Position numbers and translations under genes: made by a program
Notes under the pieces: generated by a model
Told to the model about the DNA's origin: nothing
Databases searched by the model: none
What the model saw: only the letters and a program-made list of their open reading frames with translations
NCBI RefSeq assembly: GCF_900141855.1
Contig: NZ_FQYU01000004.1
Coordinates: 248,001 to 312,000, forward strand
From: Pseudozobellia thermophila
Lineage (GTDB): Bacteria > Bacteroidota > Bacteroidia > Flavobacteriales > Flavobacteriaceae
Direction of reading: 5' to 3'
Length of the DNA: 64,000 nucleotides
Part shown: positions 43,580 to 53,433 of the stretch, piece after piece
Layout: each line of letters starts with the position of its first letter
Numbering within the stretch: the first letter of the stretch is position 1

Positions 43580-44494
43580 ATGGAAAACAGAAACCTTGGC
43601 CAGTATGTTTTGGTTACCCTCAAAGGAATGGCGATGGGTGCCGCCGATGTCGTCCCCGGCGTATCCGGTGGAACGATCGCCTTTATTTCAGGAATTTACG
43701 AAGAGCTCATATCTTCTATAAACAATATCGACATCTCCCTTTTAAAGACCTTAAGGCAACAAGGTGTCAAGGAAGCCTGGACCCGGCTCAACGGAAACTT
43801 TTTGCTGGCCCTGTTCGCAGGTATAGGCATCAGTGTACTATCGCTGGCGAAACTGGTAAGCTGGTTGCTTGAGAACAAACCCATCTTGATATGGTCTTTC
43901 TTCTTCGGCTTGGTGATCGCCAGTATACTCTTGGTGGGAAAGGAAGTAAGAAAATGGAGCGCCGCCACCCTGCTCGCCTTGGTCGCGGGCGCACTGATAG
44001 CCTACTACATCACCACCCTCCCCCCTTCCGGCAGCGTAGACAGCCTGCCTTTTCTTTTTCTATCGGGGGCGGTAGCGGTATGTGCCATGATTCTGCCCGG
44101 TATTTCAGGGGCCTTCATTTTGGTGCTTCTGGGATCTTACAAGACCATTATCGACGCGCTTCACAACGTTGACCTTAAAGTAATTGCGGTGGTAGGCTTC
44201 GGTGCCGTTTTCGGCCTGTTGAGCTTTGCCCGGTTGCTAAAGTGGATGTTCAACAACTATAAAAACCTAACCTTGGCCCTGTTGACGGGCTTTATCATCG
44301 GATCGCTCAACAAGATATGGCCTTGGAAACGGGTTCTGGAAACCAGGAACATCGGTGAGAAGATCATCACCATCGACGAGAATGTATCGCCCTTTGCCTA
44401 TGAAGGAAACAATCAATTGGCCGTAGCCCTTATTGCCGCTATAATCGGTTTTTTGGTTATTTTTATCCTAGAACGAACAGCTGCAAAAAAATAG
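43580..44494 (+). CDS. DUF368 (PopT-family) membrane protein, first copy
   Basis: A 304-residue polytopic membrane protein with the DUF368 motif GAADVVPGVSGGTIAFISGIY (about residues 17-37) and a second copy of the motif in the middle (MILPGISGAFILVLLG). DUF368 proteins such as PopT return undecaprenyl phosphate to the cytoplasmic face, so it probably recycles the lipid carrier for cell-wall and glycan synthesis. The ATG at 43580 was preferred to a TTG at 43556 overlapping the -7 box. The second copy starts 7 nt downstream. Confidence 0.9.
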   Translation: MENRNLGQYVLVTLKGMAMGAADVVPGVSGGTIAFISGIYEELISSINNIDISLLKTLRQQGVKEAWTRLNGNFLLALFAGIGISVLSLAKLVSWLLENKPILIWSFFFGLVIASILLVGKEVRKWSAATLLALVAGALIAYYITTLPPSGSVDSLPFLFLSGAVAVCAMILPGISGAFILVLLGSYKTIIDALHNVDLKVIAVVGFGAVFGLLSFARLLKWMFNNYKNLTLALLTGFIIGSLNKIWPWKRVLETRNIGEKIITIDENVSPFAYEGNNQLAVALIAAIIGFLVIFILERTAAKK

Positions 44495-44501
44495 TTGCCC
44501 C

Positions 44502-45527
44502 ATGTACGAACCGCGCACTATTCTTGATAAGTTCTTTCTATTCATCAAGGGACTCTGTATGGGGGCCGCCAACAAGGTGCCCGGGGTTTCGGGAGGCATA
44601 GTGGCCTTTGTTGCCGGTTTCTACGAAGAATTCATCTACTCCCTCCAAAAAGTAAACGGCAAAGCCTTTAAACTTCTTATCAATGGGCGCTTTAAAAGCT
44701 TTTACCGCTACATCAACGGCCCGTTTCTGTCACTGCTCCTGTCGGGTATGCTGGTCAGTTACTTCAGTGTTTCAAAGCTGTTGGACTATTTTCTGGAAAA
44801 AAAGGAGCTCTTCGTATGGGCAGCCTTTTTTGGAATGATCCTCGGGTCCATTTATTACATATCGAAAGATTTCGAGCATTGGAACCGAAAAACCATAATT
44901 GCCGGTATCATAGGTTTACTGGTAGGGGTCTCCATCAGTTTTCTGAATCCCGCAAAGGAAAACGACAACCTGTTTTTTGTCTTTCTCTGTGGAATAATCA
45001 GTGTTTCGGGCATGACCCTCCCCGGGTTATCGGGTTCCTTTATCCTCATCCTCTTGGGCAATTATGTATTATTGCTGGTCGATTCGGTAAACGCCCTTTA
45101 CGACACCTTTGCTGAAATTATCCGTGGCGATTTTGGCTTTGTCGACAACCAAGCGCGTATAGCCACCTTAAAAATACTTGCCGTGTTTACCTTGGGAAGC
45201 GCTACCGGACTCGTAAGCCTATCGCATTTATTGAGCTACGTGTTAAAGCACTACAAACATATTACCACGGCCATCATCATCGGGTTCATTACGGGTTCAC
45301 TGGGCGTGGTATGGCCCTGGAAAAAAACCATCGTAAAGACCGACGAACTAGGAAATAAGATCTTGGATTCCAATGGCGAAGAAATCATCGTCAACTACGA
45401 ACGCTATTTTCCCGATTTCGGAAACCCCGAAACGTGGTGGGCGCTATTTTTTATCGGCATAGGTATTGCCATTCTATTGGCCCTTGACTGGTATGGAAAA
45501 AACAGGAACGACAAAAATGACAAGTAA
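44502..45527 (+). CDS. DUF368 (PopT-family) membrane protein, second copy
   Basis: A 341-residue paralogue of the preceding gene with GAANKVPGVSGGIVAFVAGFY near residues 22-42 and TLPGLSGSFILILLG in the centre. The two differ clearly along the sequence and both motifs are intact, so each is probably functional, perhaps as partners or with different polyprenyl substrates. Its end overlaps the aroE start by 11 nt. Confidence 0.9.
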   Translation: MYEPRTILDKFFLFIKGLCMGAANKVPGVSGGIVAFVAGFYEEFIYSLQKVNGKAFKLLINGRFKSFYRYINGPFLSLLLSGMLVSYFSVSKLLDYFLEKKELFVWAAFFGMILGSIYYISKDFEHWNRKTIIAGIIGLLVGVSISFLNPAKENDNLFFVFLCGIISVSGMTLPGLSGSFILILLGNYVLLLVDSVNALYDTFAEIIRGDFGFVDNQARIATLKILAVFTLGSATGLVSLSHLLSYVLKHYKHITTAIIIGFITGSLGVVWPWKKTIVKTDELGNKILDSNGEEIIVNYERYFPDFGNPETWWALFFIGIGIAILLALDWYGKNRNDKNDK

Positions 45528-46260
45528 AACACACAGGTTCGGCCTCGTTGGCAAAGACATCTCGTATTCCTTCTCGAGGGGGTACTTTAAGGAAAAATTC
45601 AAATCCCTCGGACTGACGGACCATTCCTATGAAAATTTCGACCTTCAAACGATAACCCAATTTGAATCGGTGGTTAAAGACACCCCTCATTTAAAAGGGC
45701 TGAACGTGACCATACCTTATAAGGAAGCCGTTATACCCTATTTGAACGAACTCGACGACGAAGCCAGGCAAATCGGGGCGGTCAATACGATCCAGTTTAC
45801 CAAAAGCGGCCTTAAGGGCTTCAATACCGATGCCTACGGTTTTAAAAATGCACTGGCCCCCCACCTTAGGCCCCACCATAAAAAAGCCTTGATATTAGGT
45901 ACGGGAGGAGCGTCAAAAGCCGTTGCCCATGTCTTAAAAAACTTGGATATGGACGTAAATTTCGTTTCCAGAAATCCTTCCCCGGGGCAACTAGGCTATT
46001 CCGACCTCGACGAAAGGATACTGGACGAATTTACCGTATTGGTCAATTGCACCCCCTTGGGCACACACCCGAATGTGGAGCAAAGGCCCGATCTGCCCTA
46101 TGGCGCCTTATCGAAAAAACACCTTCTTTTCGACCTCATCTACAACCCGGACAAAACCGCCTTTCTAAAGGAAGGGGAAATACGGGGCGCCCGTATCTGC
46201 AATGGGCGTCGAATGCTCGAATTACAGGCCGACCGGGCCTGGGAAATTTGGCAAGAGTAA
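45517..46260 (+). CDS. aroE: Shikimate dehydrogenase
   Basis: AroE reduces 3-dehydroshikimate with NADPH in the aromatic amino acid pathway. The 247-residue protein has VGKDISYSFSRGYF for substrate binding, NVTIPYKEAV with the catalytic K69, GFNTDAYGF with the paired Asp, and GTGGASKAV for NADP. The ATG at 45517 is preferred because the upstream start at 45466 would overlap DUF368 copy 2 by 62 nt. Confidence 0.94.
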   Translation: MTSKTHRFGLVGKDISYSFSRGYFKEKFKSLGLTDHSYENFDLQTITQFESVVKDTPHLKGLNVTIPYKEAVIPYLNELDDEARQIGAVNTIQFTKSGLKGFNTDAYGFKNALAPHLRPHHKKALILGTGGASKAVAHVLKNLDMDVNFVSRNPSPGQLGYSDLDERILDEFTVLVNCTPLGTHPNVEQRPDLPYGALSKKHLLFDLIYNPDKTAFLKEGEIRGARICNGRRMLELQADRAWEIWQE

Positions 46261-46358
46261 TTTATTTATTATTTTAACGACATCCGAAGCAAAAGACAGG
46301 GCCTTGGCAGGTCTAGGAACAAAATGGGCCGATCTGGCTATTGATTTTTAAAATACGA

Positions 46359-46376
46359 AAAGAACCTTTGTTCTTT
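46359..46376 (+). terminator. Possible weak terminator after aroE
   Basis: A 7-bp stem (AAAGAAC / GTTCTTT) with a 4-nt loop, AT-rich and followed only by a short T stretch. It lies 99 nt after the aroE stop in a 287-nt gap that has no other clear signal. Confidence 0.35.
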
Positions 46377-46547
46377 ATACGGTTGTTAGTATCTTACCAT
46401 TTAAATCGATAAGAGATCCGTCTGTTAAAAAATGTAGGGCCAAAGGGCACCGAAACATTTCGGACGGTACGATAAACTATGAGGATTGAACGGGCGCGGA
46501 CTTATCAATAAACGCAGTTGCGGGCCTGAAAACAAATATAAACGACC

Positions 46548-48647
46548 ATGTCTGAAGATAAGAAACTTCAAGAAAATATCGAAGAGAAAGGCCAAACAAC
46601 GGAGGATTCGACACCCCAAAACGGGGTAGAAACCCAAGAATCGGCCCAATTGTCCGATGTAAAAGAGGTTGAGAAAGCGGAACCGCCAAAAACCGAGGAG
46701 CCGGAAGAAGGAGGCGACCAACCCGTGGCTTCCGATAAAGAGGGCACCGCGGAAGACGGCGATGTTCAAAACCCCGACAACACCGAGGATGTTCTCGAAG
46801 AAATTGACGAGAACAATGCCGAAGATGCCGAGGACACCGATAACGAACACCGCCATAACATTCCCATGTTGGACTACCATTCCATGTCTATGGAAAATTT
46901 GGTGGGCGAACTTCAACGACTTGTCCGAAATGAAAAGGTACAGGCCATCAAGAAACATGTAGATGGCATAAAAGCGGAGTTCGACCTAAAATTCCAAGAT
47001 TTTATAGAGCAAAAGAAGGAAGACTTTATTGCCAACGGGGGCAACGAAATCGACTTCAGGTACAACTCGGTTACCAAAAGACAGTTCAATGAGGTCTATG
47101 CCGATTATCGCGAAAAGCGAAACCAGTATTACAAAAATCTTGAAAAGGACCTCAAGAACAACCTAAAGAAACGCCTCGAGATCATTGAAGAGCTGAAAGG
47201 GCTTGTCAACGTGGAAGAAGATATGAACACCACATACAAGACCTTTAAAGACCTTCAAGAACAATGGCGCAACGCCGGACCCGTTCCACGTACCCACTAC
47301 AACGATGTATGGCGTACCTACCAGCACCATGTAGAGATCTTTTACGATTTCCTGCACCTGAACAGGGAGCTGCGCGACCTCGATTTCAAACACAATCTGG
47401 CCGAAAAGGAAAAACTGATAAAACAAGCCGAAGCCCTGGCCACCGAACCCGACCTGAACAAGGTGTTTCGCGAGCTGCAGATACTCCATAAAATCTGGAA
47501 GGAAGACATTGGTCCCGTCGGACAGGAACATCGCGACGAGATATGGGAACGCTTCAGCAATGCCACCAAGGTACTGCACCAACGAAGACAGGACTATTAC
47601 AAGCAACTCGATGCCGAATACGAAAAAAACTGGGAGAGAAAACAGGTCATCATTGCCGAAATAGCCCATTTGGCGAACAACGTGGCGAACAACCACAAGG
47701 GACTGCAACAGCAGATCAAAAAGGTCGAGGAGCTTCGCAACGACTTCTTTGGTGCCGGCAAGGTACCCCGAAGCAAAAACGAAAAGACCTGGGCCGAGTT
47801 CAAGGAAGCGGTACGCAGCTTCAACCGCAATAAAAACGCCTACTATAAAAACCTTAAGAAGGAACAACAGGAGAACCTCAACAAAAAGAGGGCCTTGCTC
47901 GATCTGGCACTTTCCTTAAAAGACAGTGAGGATTACGACACCACCACCCCCGAAATGAAGCGCATTCAGGCGGAATGGAAAAAGATAGGCCACGTCCCCA
48001 GAAAATATTCCGATAAGATCTGGAAAGAGTTCAAAAGCGCCTGTAACCATTACTTCGACCGCCTACATGCCTTAAAAAACAAGGGGCAGCACGAAGAGGA
48101 AGAAAACTTGGCGAAGAAAGAAGCCTGCCTTGAAAGGCTAAAGGCCCTGGAACTCTCCGACGATCGCGATGCCGACCTGCAGCGGCTCAAAGATTTTGTT
48201 GCCGAATGGAAGTCGTATGGCCGAGTGCCCTTCCGAAAAAAGAACATCGACCAGAAGTTCAATAAAATATTGGATGCCCTGTTCAAAAAGCTCGGGGTCA
48301 GCCATCAGGATGCCGAACTCATCAAGTACGGCAACAAGGTACAGGAACTGGCCCAAGCCGAAAACGAACGGGCCATTCAGAACGAACGCAGTTTTATCCG
48401 TAAAAAGATAGAAGAATACAAGGGGGAAATCCGACAGCTCGAAACCAACCTGCAGTTTTTCTCCAATGCCTCGGAAGACAACCCCTTGGTCAAGGATGTA
48501 ATAGACCGTGTCAACAAGCACAAGGAAGCCCTTGCCACCTGGAAAGCGAAATTGAAGAAATTGAACATCTTGGAAAACAGCATGAACCGCGAGGCCGAAG
48601 CGACGGAAGACGAAGAAACGGAGGACACCGACGAGGCCACCGAGTAA
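46548..48647 (+). CDS. DUF349-repeat coiled-coil protein
   Basis: A 699-residue cytoplasmic protein. Residues 1-105 are acidic and disordered (rich in E, D, P). The rest contains about five DUF349 units of roughly 70 residues, each with an aromatic core such as LQEQWRNAGPVPR, LHKIWKEDIGPVGQ, WKKIGHVPRKYSDKIW. The C-terminal end is acidic again. DUF349 proteins are conserved in Bacteroidota and of unknown function; the helical repeats suggest a scaffold. Confidence 0.9.
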   Translation: MSEDKKLQENIEEKGQTTEDSTPQNGVETQESAQLSDVKEVEKAEPPKTEEPEEGGDQPVASDKEGTAEDGDVQNPDNTEDVLEEIDENNAEDAEDTDNEHRHNIPMLDYHSMSMENLVGELQRLVRNEKVQAIKKHVDGIKAEFDLKFQDFIEQKKEDFIANGGNEIDFRYNSVTKRQFNEVYADYREKRNQYYKNLEKDLKNNLKKRLEIIEELKGLVNVEEDMNTTYKTFKDLQEQWRNAGPVPRTHYNDVWRTYQHHVEIFYDFLHLNRELRDLDFKHNLAEKEKLIKQAEALATEPDLNKVFRELQILHKIWKEDIGPVGQEHRDEIWERFSNATKVLHQRRQDYYKQLDAEYEKNWERKQVIIAEIAHLANNVANNHKGLQQQIKKVEELRNDFFGAGKVPRSKNEKTWAEFKEAVRSFNRNKNAYYKNLKKEQQENLNKKRALLDLALSLKDSEDYDTTTPEMKRIQAEWKKIGHVPRKYSDKIWKEFKSACNHYFDRLHALKNKGQHEEEENLAKKEACLERLKALELSDDRDADLQRLKDFVAEWKSYGRVPFRKKNIDQKFNKILDALFKKLGVSHQDAELIKYGNKVQELAQAENERAIQNERSFIRKKIEEYKGEIRQLETNLQFFSNASEDNPLVKDVIDRVNKHKEALATWKAKLKKLNILENSMNREAEATEDEETEDTDEATE

Positions 48648-48756
48648 GGGCCTGCCTCTTCCAAGTCTTTTCCCAAGCCAATTTTATATACACATTTCCC
48701 TTTGGCCGCCAAGATCATGGCGGCCCAAATCGAACCCCTATAAATCGGATAACAAA

Positions 48757-49605
48757 ATGAGAGCACAAACCCTAGTATCGATCGTATTTGCCCTATTGAC
48801 CCTTTCAGCCAATGCCCAGAAGGGAAACGACGGCATTCCAAAAGCGAAAAGGTTCAATAAGCAAAAAGACCTGCTCCTGGCCCAATTCGATTGCAAAACC
48901 GACGTAGACGACCTACATACCATTGCCGCTTTCAAGACCCTGGTATCGCAACCCGAATTTTCCGATATCCACTACCATGCCGTGGCCGGCACCTATGGCG
49001 TTCAAGAGGGCCTCTATGTACCGCCCAACGAATTGCTCGAATTGGCTTTTGGCCAAAACTGGACGGATGCCCATGAAAACTTTGAGAATGCCGTTGAAAA
49101 GGTAAAGAAACTGGTTCTGGCCACATTAAGGGACAACGGCAATATATGGATAGCCGAGGCCGGCCAATCCGACTTTTCGGCGGCCCTTATAAAGGCAGTA
49201 AAAAAAGACATGCCCAAACTGAACAGCCTTAAGCGTTTTCACGTGGTACAGCACAGCGATTGGAACGAAAAGGTAACCGACGGCAACAGCTTAACATATG
49301 TAAAGGAAAACACCACCTACCACAAAATACAGGACGGCAACGAAGTGGGCAACGGTACCCCCGGCTTCCGTTCGCCGAGCTACAGGCAATGGAAAACCAA
49401 AGTTTCCGACAAAAAATTGAACGACGTATGGCAATTGGCCGTTGACCTGGGCCTGAAGTACAACGGTAAGGATGGGCGCTACAATAACGAGGCCGTCGCC
49501 AAGGGCGGTCTTGATTTTTCCGACCTGTCGGAAACCTGTTATATCCTTGGAATCGAAGACATTAAAGACGTTTCGGGGTTCTTTGAACGCTATTCCTCAA
49601 AATAA
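48757..49605 (+). CDS. Secreted protein, possibly nucleoside-hydrolase-like
   Basis: A 282-residue protein with a signal peptide (about 1-20, ending ANAQ). The N-terminal FDCKTDVDDLHTIAAFK resembles the DxDxxxDD calcium site of inosine-uridine nucleoside hydrolases and the related DUF1593 proteins, and GNIWIAEAGQSDFSAALI fits a later active-site strand of that fold. The match is partial: the first Asp is part of FDCKTDVDD. Function is uncertain. It is a single gene, 109 nt after the DUF349 gene. Confidence 0.7.
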   Translation: MRAQTLVSIVFALLTLSANAQKGNDGIPKAKRFNKQKDLLLAQFDCKTDVDDLHTIAAFKTLVSQPEFSDIHYHAVAGTYGVQEGLYVPPNELLELAFGQNWTDAHENFENAVEKVKKLVLATLRDNGNIWIAEAGQSDFSAALIKAVKKDMPKLNSLKRFHVVQHSDWNEKVTDGNSLTYVKENTTYHKIQDGNEVGNGTPGFRSPSYRQWKTKVSDKKLNDVWQLAVDLGLKYNGKDGRYNNEAVAKGGLDFSDLSETCYILGIEDIKDVSGFFERYSSK

Positions 49606-49727
49606 GCCCGCACCACCAAGCAATATTACCCTGTCCATAAACGTTTGAATGGTTCTGCATGTACGTTAAAACCCAAAAAAAAGAAGGGTTTGGCCTACAT
49701 ATTAGCTATCGTTCAATAAATGGGCAC

Positions 49728-50957
49728 ATGATCAAACCACAAATTCCCCTCAACGAAAAAGAGCGATTGGTTGCTTTGGAAAGCTTTCATATTCTGGATA
49801 CCACAGAAGAGGAAGCCTATGACGCCATCACCCGAATTGCGGCGGCTATGTTCCATACCCCAATGGCCTTGGTATCACTGATAGACACCGATCGGCAATG
49901 GTTCAAGTCGCACCATGGTATCGAGGTTACCGAAACCCCACGTGAACTGGCCTTTTGCGCCCATGCCATAAACGCTCCGCATGACTTGCTCATTGTTGAA
50001 GACTCTACCAAGGACGCACGTTTTAAGAACAACCCCTTGGTCATCGACGAGCCCAAGGTGCGATTCTATGCCGGAGCCCCTTTGAACACCAAAGACGGCC
50101 TTCCCATAGGAACCCTATGTGTGATAGACACCAAGCCCCGAACCGATTTTACGCCCGAACAGGAAGCCAGTCTAAAGTCCTTGGCCAACCAGGTAATGGC
50201 CCAACTGGAACTCCGTCGCCAAAACATCCACCAAAAACTGATCAACGAAGAACTCACCCAGAAAAACGATCAACTCAAACATTTCACCTATCGCCTTGCC
50301 CACGATATGAAAACGCCCCTGCACGGTATAAGCACCTTGGTCGGTTTTATAAAGGAAGACTACCTCGATTTCTTAAAGGAGACGGAAATACCCGATTGGC
50401 TAAATACCATCGATGACCGCGTCAGCTATATGGAAGCCCTGATCAACGGTATAATCAAGTACACCAACTTTATGAACGGCCAAATACAGTTCAACTCCTT
50501 CAACATAGCGGAAGAACTTAAGGGCATCGAAGAAAAAATCGGTCTTACGCCCCATTTGGACCTGGTCTTGACCAACTGCCATCACCAAATAAACCATTCA
50601 TTAAACGGTTTTGTTCAAATCTTTTCCGAGTTGATGACCAATTCCCTAAAGTTCTCCGAACAAGGCCAAGCCCGGATAGAAATAGCCTTTTGTGAAGAAG
50701 ACGATTATTACACCTTCACCTATGAGGACGACGGGCCCGGTGTCCCCGAACAGCTGTGGGACAAAGTTTTCCTTATGTTCGAAACGATAAAAAGGACCAA
50801 CGCCACCGATACCGGTTTGGGTTTGGCCACGGTAAAGGCCATCATAGAAAAATTGGGGGGCACAATAGAACTGGGGCGCCGGAAAGAAAATCGCAGCGGC
50901 ATCCGTTTTTACTTTACCTTGGCCAAAAAAAAGCCATACACCTCCCGCCTAGCGTAG
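49728..50957 (+). CDS. Soluble GAF-domain sensor histidine kinase
   Basis: A 409-residue cytoplasmic histidine kinase: a GAF domain (about 22-165, with CVIDTKPRTDF at its end), a HisKA region with the phospho-acceptor H192 in RLAHDMKTP and a HATPase_c domain (N box ELMTNSLKFS with N305, G1 DDGPGVP, G2 GLGLATVK). There is no membrane segment and no receiver, so it probably signals through a separate regulator that is not in this window. The ATG at 49728 is preferred; the frame continues upstream to 49659. Confidence 0.9.
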   Translation: MIKPQIPLNEKERLVALESFHILDTTEEEAYDAITRIAAAMFHTPMALVSLIDTDRQWFKSHHGIEVTETPRELAFCAHAINAPHDLLIVEDSTKDARFKNNPLVIDEPKVRFYAGAPLNTKDGLPIGTLCVIDTKPRTDFTPEQEASLKSLANQVMAQLELRRQNIHQKLINEELTQKNDQLKHFTYRLAHDMKTPLHGISTLVGFIKEDYLDFLKETEIPDWLNTIDDRVSYMEALINGIIKYTNFMNGQIQFNSFNIAEELKGIEEKIGLTPHLDLVLTNCHHQINHSLNGFVQIFSELMTNSLKFSEQGQARIEIAFCEEDDYYTFTYEDDGPGVPEQLWDKVFLMFETIKRTNATDTGLGLATVKAIIEKLGGTIELGRRKENRSGIRFYFTLAKKKPYTSRLA

Positions 50958-51032
50958 AAGTCCGGTACCCATAGCGCCGGCAAGCCCAACAACCTAAGGG
51001 AGGCTTTTCCTTTCTTGGCCCCGTGGCCCTCA

Positions 51033-51103
51033 AAAAACGGATTTGGCCTGGATCAGGTACAATTCGGCGGTCAGGCAGGTCCCTTGTCATGTAATCCGTT
51101 TTT
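51033..51103. repeat. 71-nt inverted repeat / structured element
   Basis: The ends AAAAACGGATT (51033-51043) and AATCCGTTTTT (51093-51103) pair over 11 bp and enclose 49 nt, which contain a small CCTG/CAGG hairpin. The A run and T run at the outer ends make it terminator-like on both strands. It lies in the gap after the histidine kinase gene and could be its terminator or a small structured RNA. Confidence 0.6.
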
Positions 51104-51164
51104 CAGGAGAAGACCTTCTTCGACAAAACCAGCATCCGGCAACCGATTTTTACCCGAAATTTGG

Positions 51165-51172
51165 TAGTTTTG
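51165..51172 (+). promoter_or_regulatory. Predicted -7 box for the DUF3124 gene
   Basis: TAGTTTTG matches TAnnTTTG, 63 nt before the ATG at 51236. Confidence 0.35.
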
Positions 51173-51235
51173 GATATGGGACCCTGTACGTATAGGCAAC
51201 CTTCGGCAAAGAACCCTTATGAAATTCCACACCCT

Positions 51236-51751
51236 ATGAAAACACTCTTTACATCGCTGGCCGCATCGTTACTGTTTTTGGGGTGCGACCTTGAACCCAA
51301 GAAGGAGATCAGTTCGTTCAATCCGGAAAATTGGTCGAAAAGAAAGATCGACATTAGCCAAAAGGACAGCCTTGACCACGGCAAGTCGTATCTTTCCATC
51401 TATTCACAGATATACAGCCTATCGGAGCACAAGACCCACAACCTGACGGCCATGGTCAGCATGAGGAATACAAGCGATCAGGACACGATCTATTTATTGA
51501 AGGCGGAGTATTTCGACACCCACGGCCATCCGATACGGACCTATTTCGATTACCCCCTGTACCTGGCCCCCATGGAAACCACCGAAATCATCATAGATGA
51601 GGTGGATATTGAGGGAGGCACCGGCTCCAACTTTATCTTCGAATGGAAAATACCTGCCAACTGCCCCGAACCCATGTTCGAAGGCGTTATGAACTCGACC
51701 ATGGGACAGCAGGGTATTTCCTTTACCACCCAGGGAAAACGGATAAAATAG
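51236..51751 (+). CDS. DUF3124 lipoprotein
   Basis: A 171-residue lipoprotein (lipobox LFLGC at about 12-16) with a DUF3124 body: SYLSIYSQIYSLSEHK, LTAMVSMRNTS and FDYPLYLAPMETTEIIIDE. Function unknown; the family is secreted and beta-rich. The ATG at 51236 begins a normal signal peptide. An upstream in-frame start at 51161 would add 25 unlike residues. Confidence 0.85.
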   Translation: MKTLFTSLAASLLFLGCDLEPKKEISSFNPENWSKRKIDISQKDSLDHGKSYLSIYSQIYSLSEHKTHNLTAMVSMRNTSDQDTIYLLKAEYFDTHGHPIRTYFDYPLYLAPMETTEIIIDEVDIEGGTGSNFIFEWKIPANCPEPMFEGVMNSTMGQQGISFTTQGKRIK

Positions 51752-51794
51752 ACGGACGCCTTGCCCGCCACTATCCCTAGACCGAAGACCTAAC

Positions 51795-51818
51795 AAAAAA
51801 GGGCCGCTAAAGCGGCCC
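51795..51818 (-). terminator. Terminator of rny
   Basis: Read on the minus strand, GGGCCGC-TTTA-GCGGCCC is followed by six T. The 7-bp GC-rich stem starts 28 nt after the rny stop codon. The plus strand lacks a T run, so it acts mainly for rny. Confidence 0.8.
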
Positions 51819-51846
51819 CTAAACTTATTTTGATAAAGCGGTCAAT

Positions 51847-53415
51847 CTATTTCGCCACGTTTACCGAACGGGTTTCCCGGATGACGGTTACCTTTACTTG
51901 GCCAGGATAGGTCATATCGGTCTGTATTTTTTGCGAGATCTCAAAAGACAACTGTGCGGCTTTATCGTCGCTTACCTTTTCACTTTCGACAATGACCCGC
52001 AATTCCCGACCTGCCTGAATGGCATAGGCCTTTTGCACGCCCCCGAATCCGAAAGCGATGTCCTCGAGGTCCTTTAGCCTTTGGATATAGGAATCGAGTA
52101 CCTGCCTACGGGCGCCGGGCCTCGCACCGCTAATGGCGTCGCAGACCTGTACGATCGGCGAGATCAGCGTATTCATTTCAATCTCGTCGTGGTGGGCGCC
52201 GATGGCATTGCATACATCGGGTTTCTCTCCGTATTTTTCGGCCCATTGCATACCCAAAATGGCGTGTGGGGTTTCAACTTCCGCCTCGGTATTCGGCACT
52301 TTGCCTATATCGTGCAAAAGTCCCGCCCGCTTGGCCAGTTTCGGATTGAGCCCCAGTTCGGCGGCCATTACCCCACAGAGCTTGGCGACCTCCCTCGAGT
52401 GTTGAAGCAGGTTCTGTCCGTACGAAGAACGGTATTTCATACGCCCAACGGCCTTTACAAGTTCGGGGTGCAAGCCGTGGATACCCAAATCGATCACGGC
52501 CCTTTTACCGACCTCAACGATTTCCTGTTCGATCTGTTTCTCCGTTTTTTTGACGATCTCTTCGATTCGTGCCGGATGGATTCGCCCATCGGTAACCAAT
52601 TTATGGAGCGACAAGCGGGCCACTTCGCGGCGGACCGAGTCGAAACAGGACAATATAATGGCCTCGGGGGTATCGTCTACGATGATCTCGACTCCCGTTG
52701 CCGCTTCCAAGGCCCGAATGTTACGTCCTTCGCGGCCAATGATACGCCCTTTTACATCGTCCGATTCAAGGTTGAAGACGGAGACGCAGTTCTCGACGGC
52801 CTCTTCGGTACCGATCCGCTGAATGGTATTGATAACGATTTTTTTGGCCTCTTGTTGGGCGGTGAGCTTGGCCTCCTCCAAGGTGGTCTGGATGTAGGCC
52901 ATGGCATCGGTCTTGGCCGTTTCCTTCAGCGATTCCAACAATTGGCCCTTGGCCTCCTCTGCCGAAAGGCCCGAGATAACCTCCAACTGCTGTACCTGGT
53001 TTCGATGGAGCTTATCGAGCTCCGCCTGTTTTTTCTCGAAGATAGACTCCTTATGGGCTACCTCCTTGATCTTGGCGCTGAGCTGATCATTGAGCTTTTT
53101 GTTCTTTGCAAGCTCACTGCTCACTTGCGATTCCTTGTCACGGGTACGCTTTACGGCCTCATTTATCTTTTTGTCCTTGCTGACGATCACCTTTTCATGC
53201 TCGGCCTTAAGTTCAAGAAACTTTTCCTTGGCCTGAAAGATCTTATCCTTTTTGATATTCTCCCCCTCGACCTTGGCATTTTTAATGATGGTATCGGCTT
53301 CCCGTTTGGCATTGGCCAGTATTTTCGATGCCTTACCCTTTTCCATGAATTTCGCGATGGCAAAACCTACCGCGATTCCTATGATTGCTACTATTATTAA
53401 TGTTGCACTATCCAT
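51847..53415 (-). CDS. rny: Ribonuclease Y
   Basis: RNase Y is a membrane-anchored endoribonuclease that starts mRNA decay. The 522-residue protein has an N-terminal membrane segment (about 3-22), a long coiled coil (about 25-200), a KH domain (about 210-270, [15 protein letters not shown]) and an HD domain (about 325-430, with [10 protein letters not shown] and LLHDIGKV). The ATG at 53415 was chosen; the frame extends to 53445 without a better start. It lies directly after the 6S-like RNA on the same strand. Confidence 0.96.
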   Translation of the reverse strand: MDSATLIIVAIIGIAVGFAIAKFMEKGKASKILANAKREADTIIKNAKVEGENIKKDKIFQAKEKFLELKAEHEKVIVSKDKKINEAVKRTRDKESQVSSELAKNKKLNDQLSAKIKEVAHKESIFEKKQAELDKLHRNQVQQLEVISGLSAEEAKGQLLESLKETAKTDAMAYIQTTLEEAKLTAQQEAKKIVINTIQRIGTEEAVENCVSVFNLESDDVKGRIIGREGRNIRALEAATGVEIIVDDTPEAIILSCFDSVRREVARLSLHKLVTDGRIHPARIEEIVKKTEKQIEQEIVEVGKRAVIDLGIHGLHPELVKAVGRMKYRSSYGQNLLQHSREVAKLCGVMAAELGLNPKLAKRAGLLHDIGKVPNTEAEVETPHAILGMQWAEKYGEKPDVCNAIGAHHDEIEMNTLISPIVQVCDAISGARPGARRQVLDSYIQRLKDLEDIAFGFGGVQKAYAIQAGRELRVIVESEKVSDDKAAQLSFEISQKIQTDMTYPGQVKVTVIRETRSVNVAK

Positions 53416-53433
53416 ATATTGAAAATTTAATAT

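Noticed and set aside
49235-49250. A second parS-like sequence
   Set aside because: 12 of 16 matches, but inside a coding region and without the outer symmetry of parS.
52081-53400. 439-codon open frame on the plus strand
   Set aside because: It lies wholly antisense to rny, which has clear domains. Codon usage of rny leaves few stops in this frame, and the translation shows no recognisable domain.
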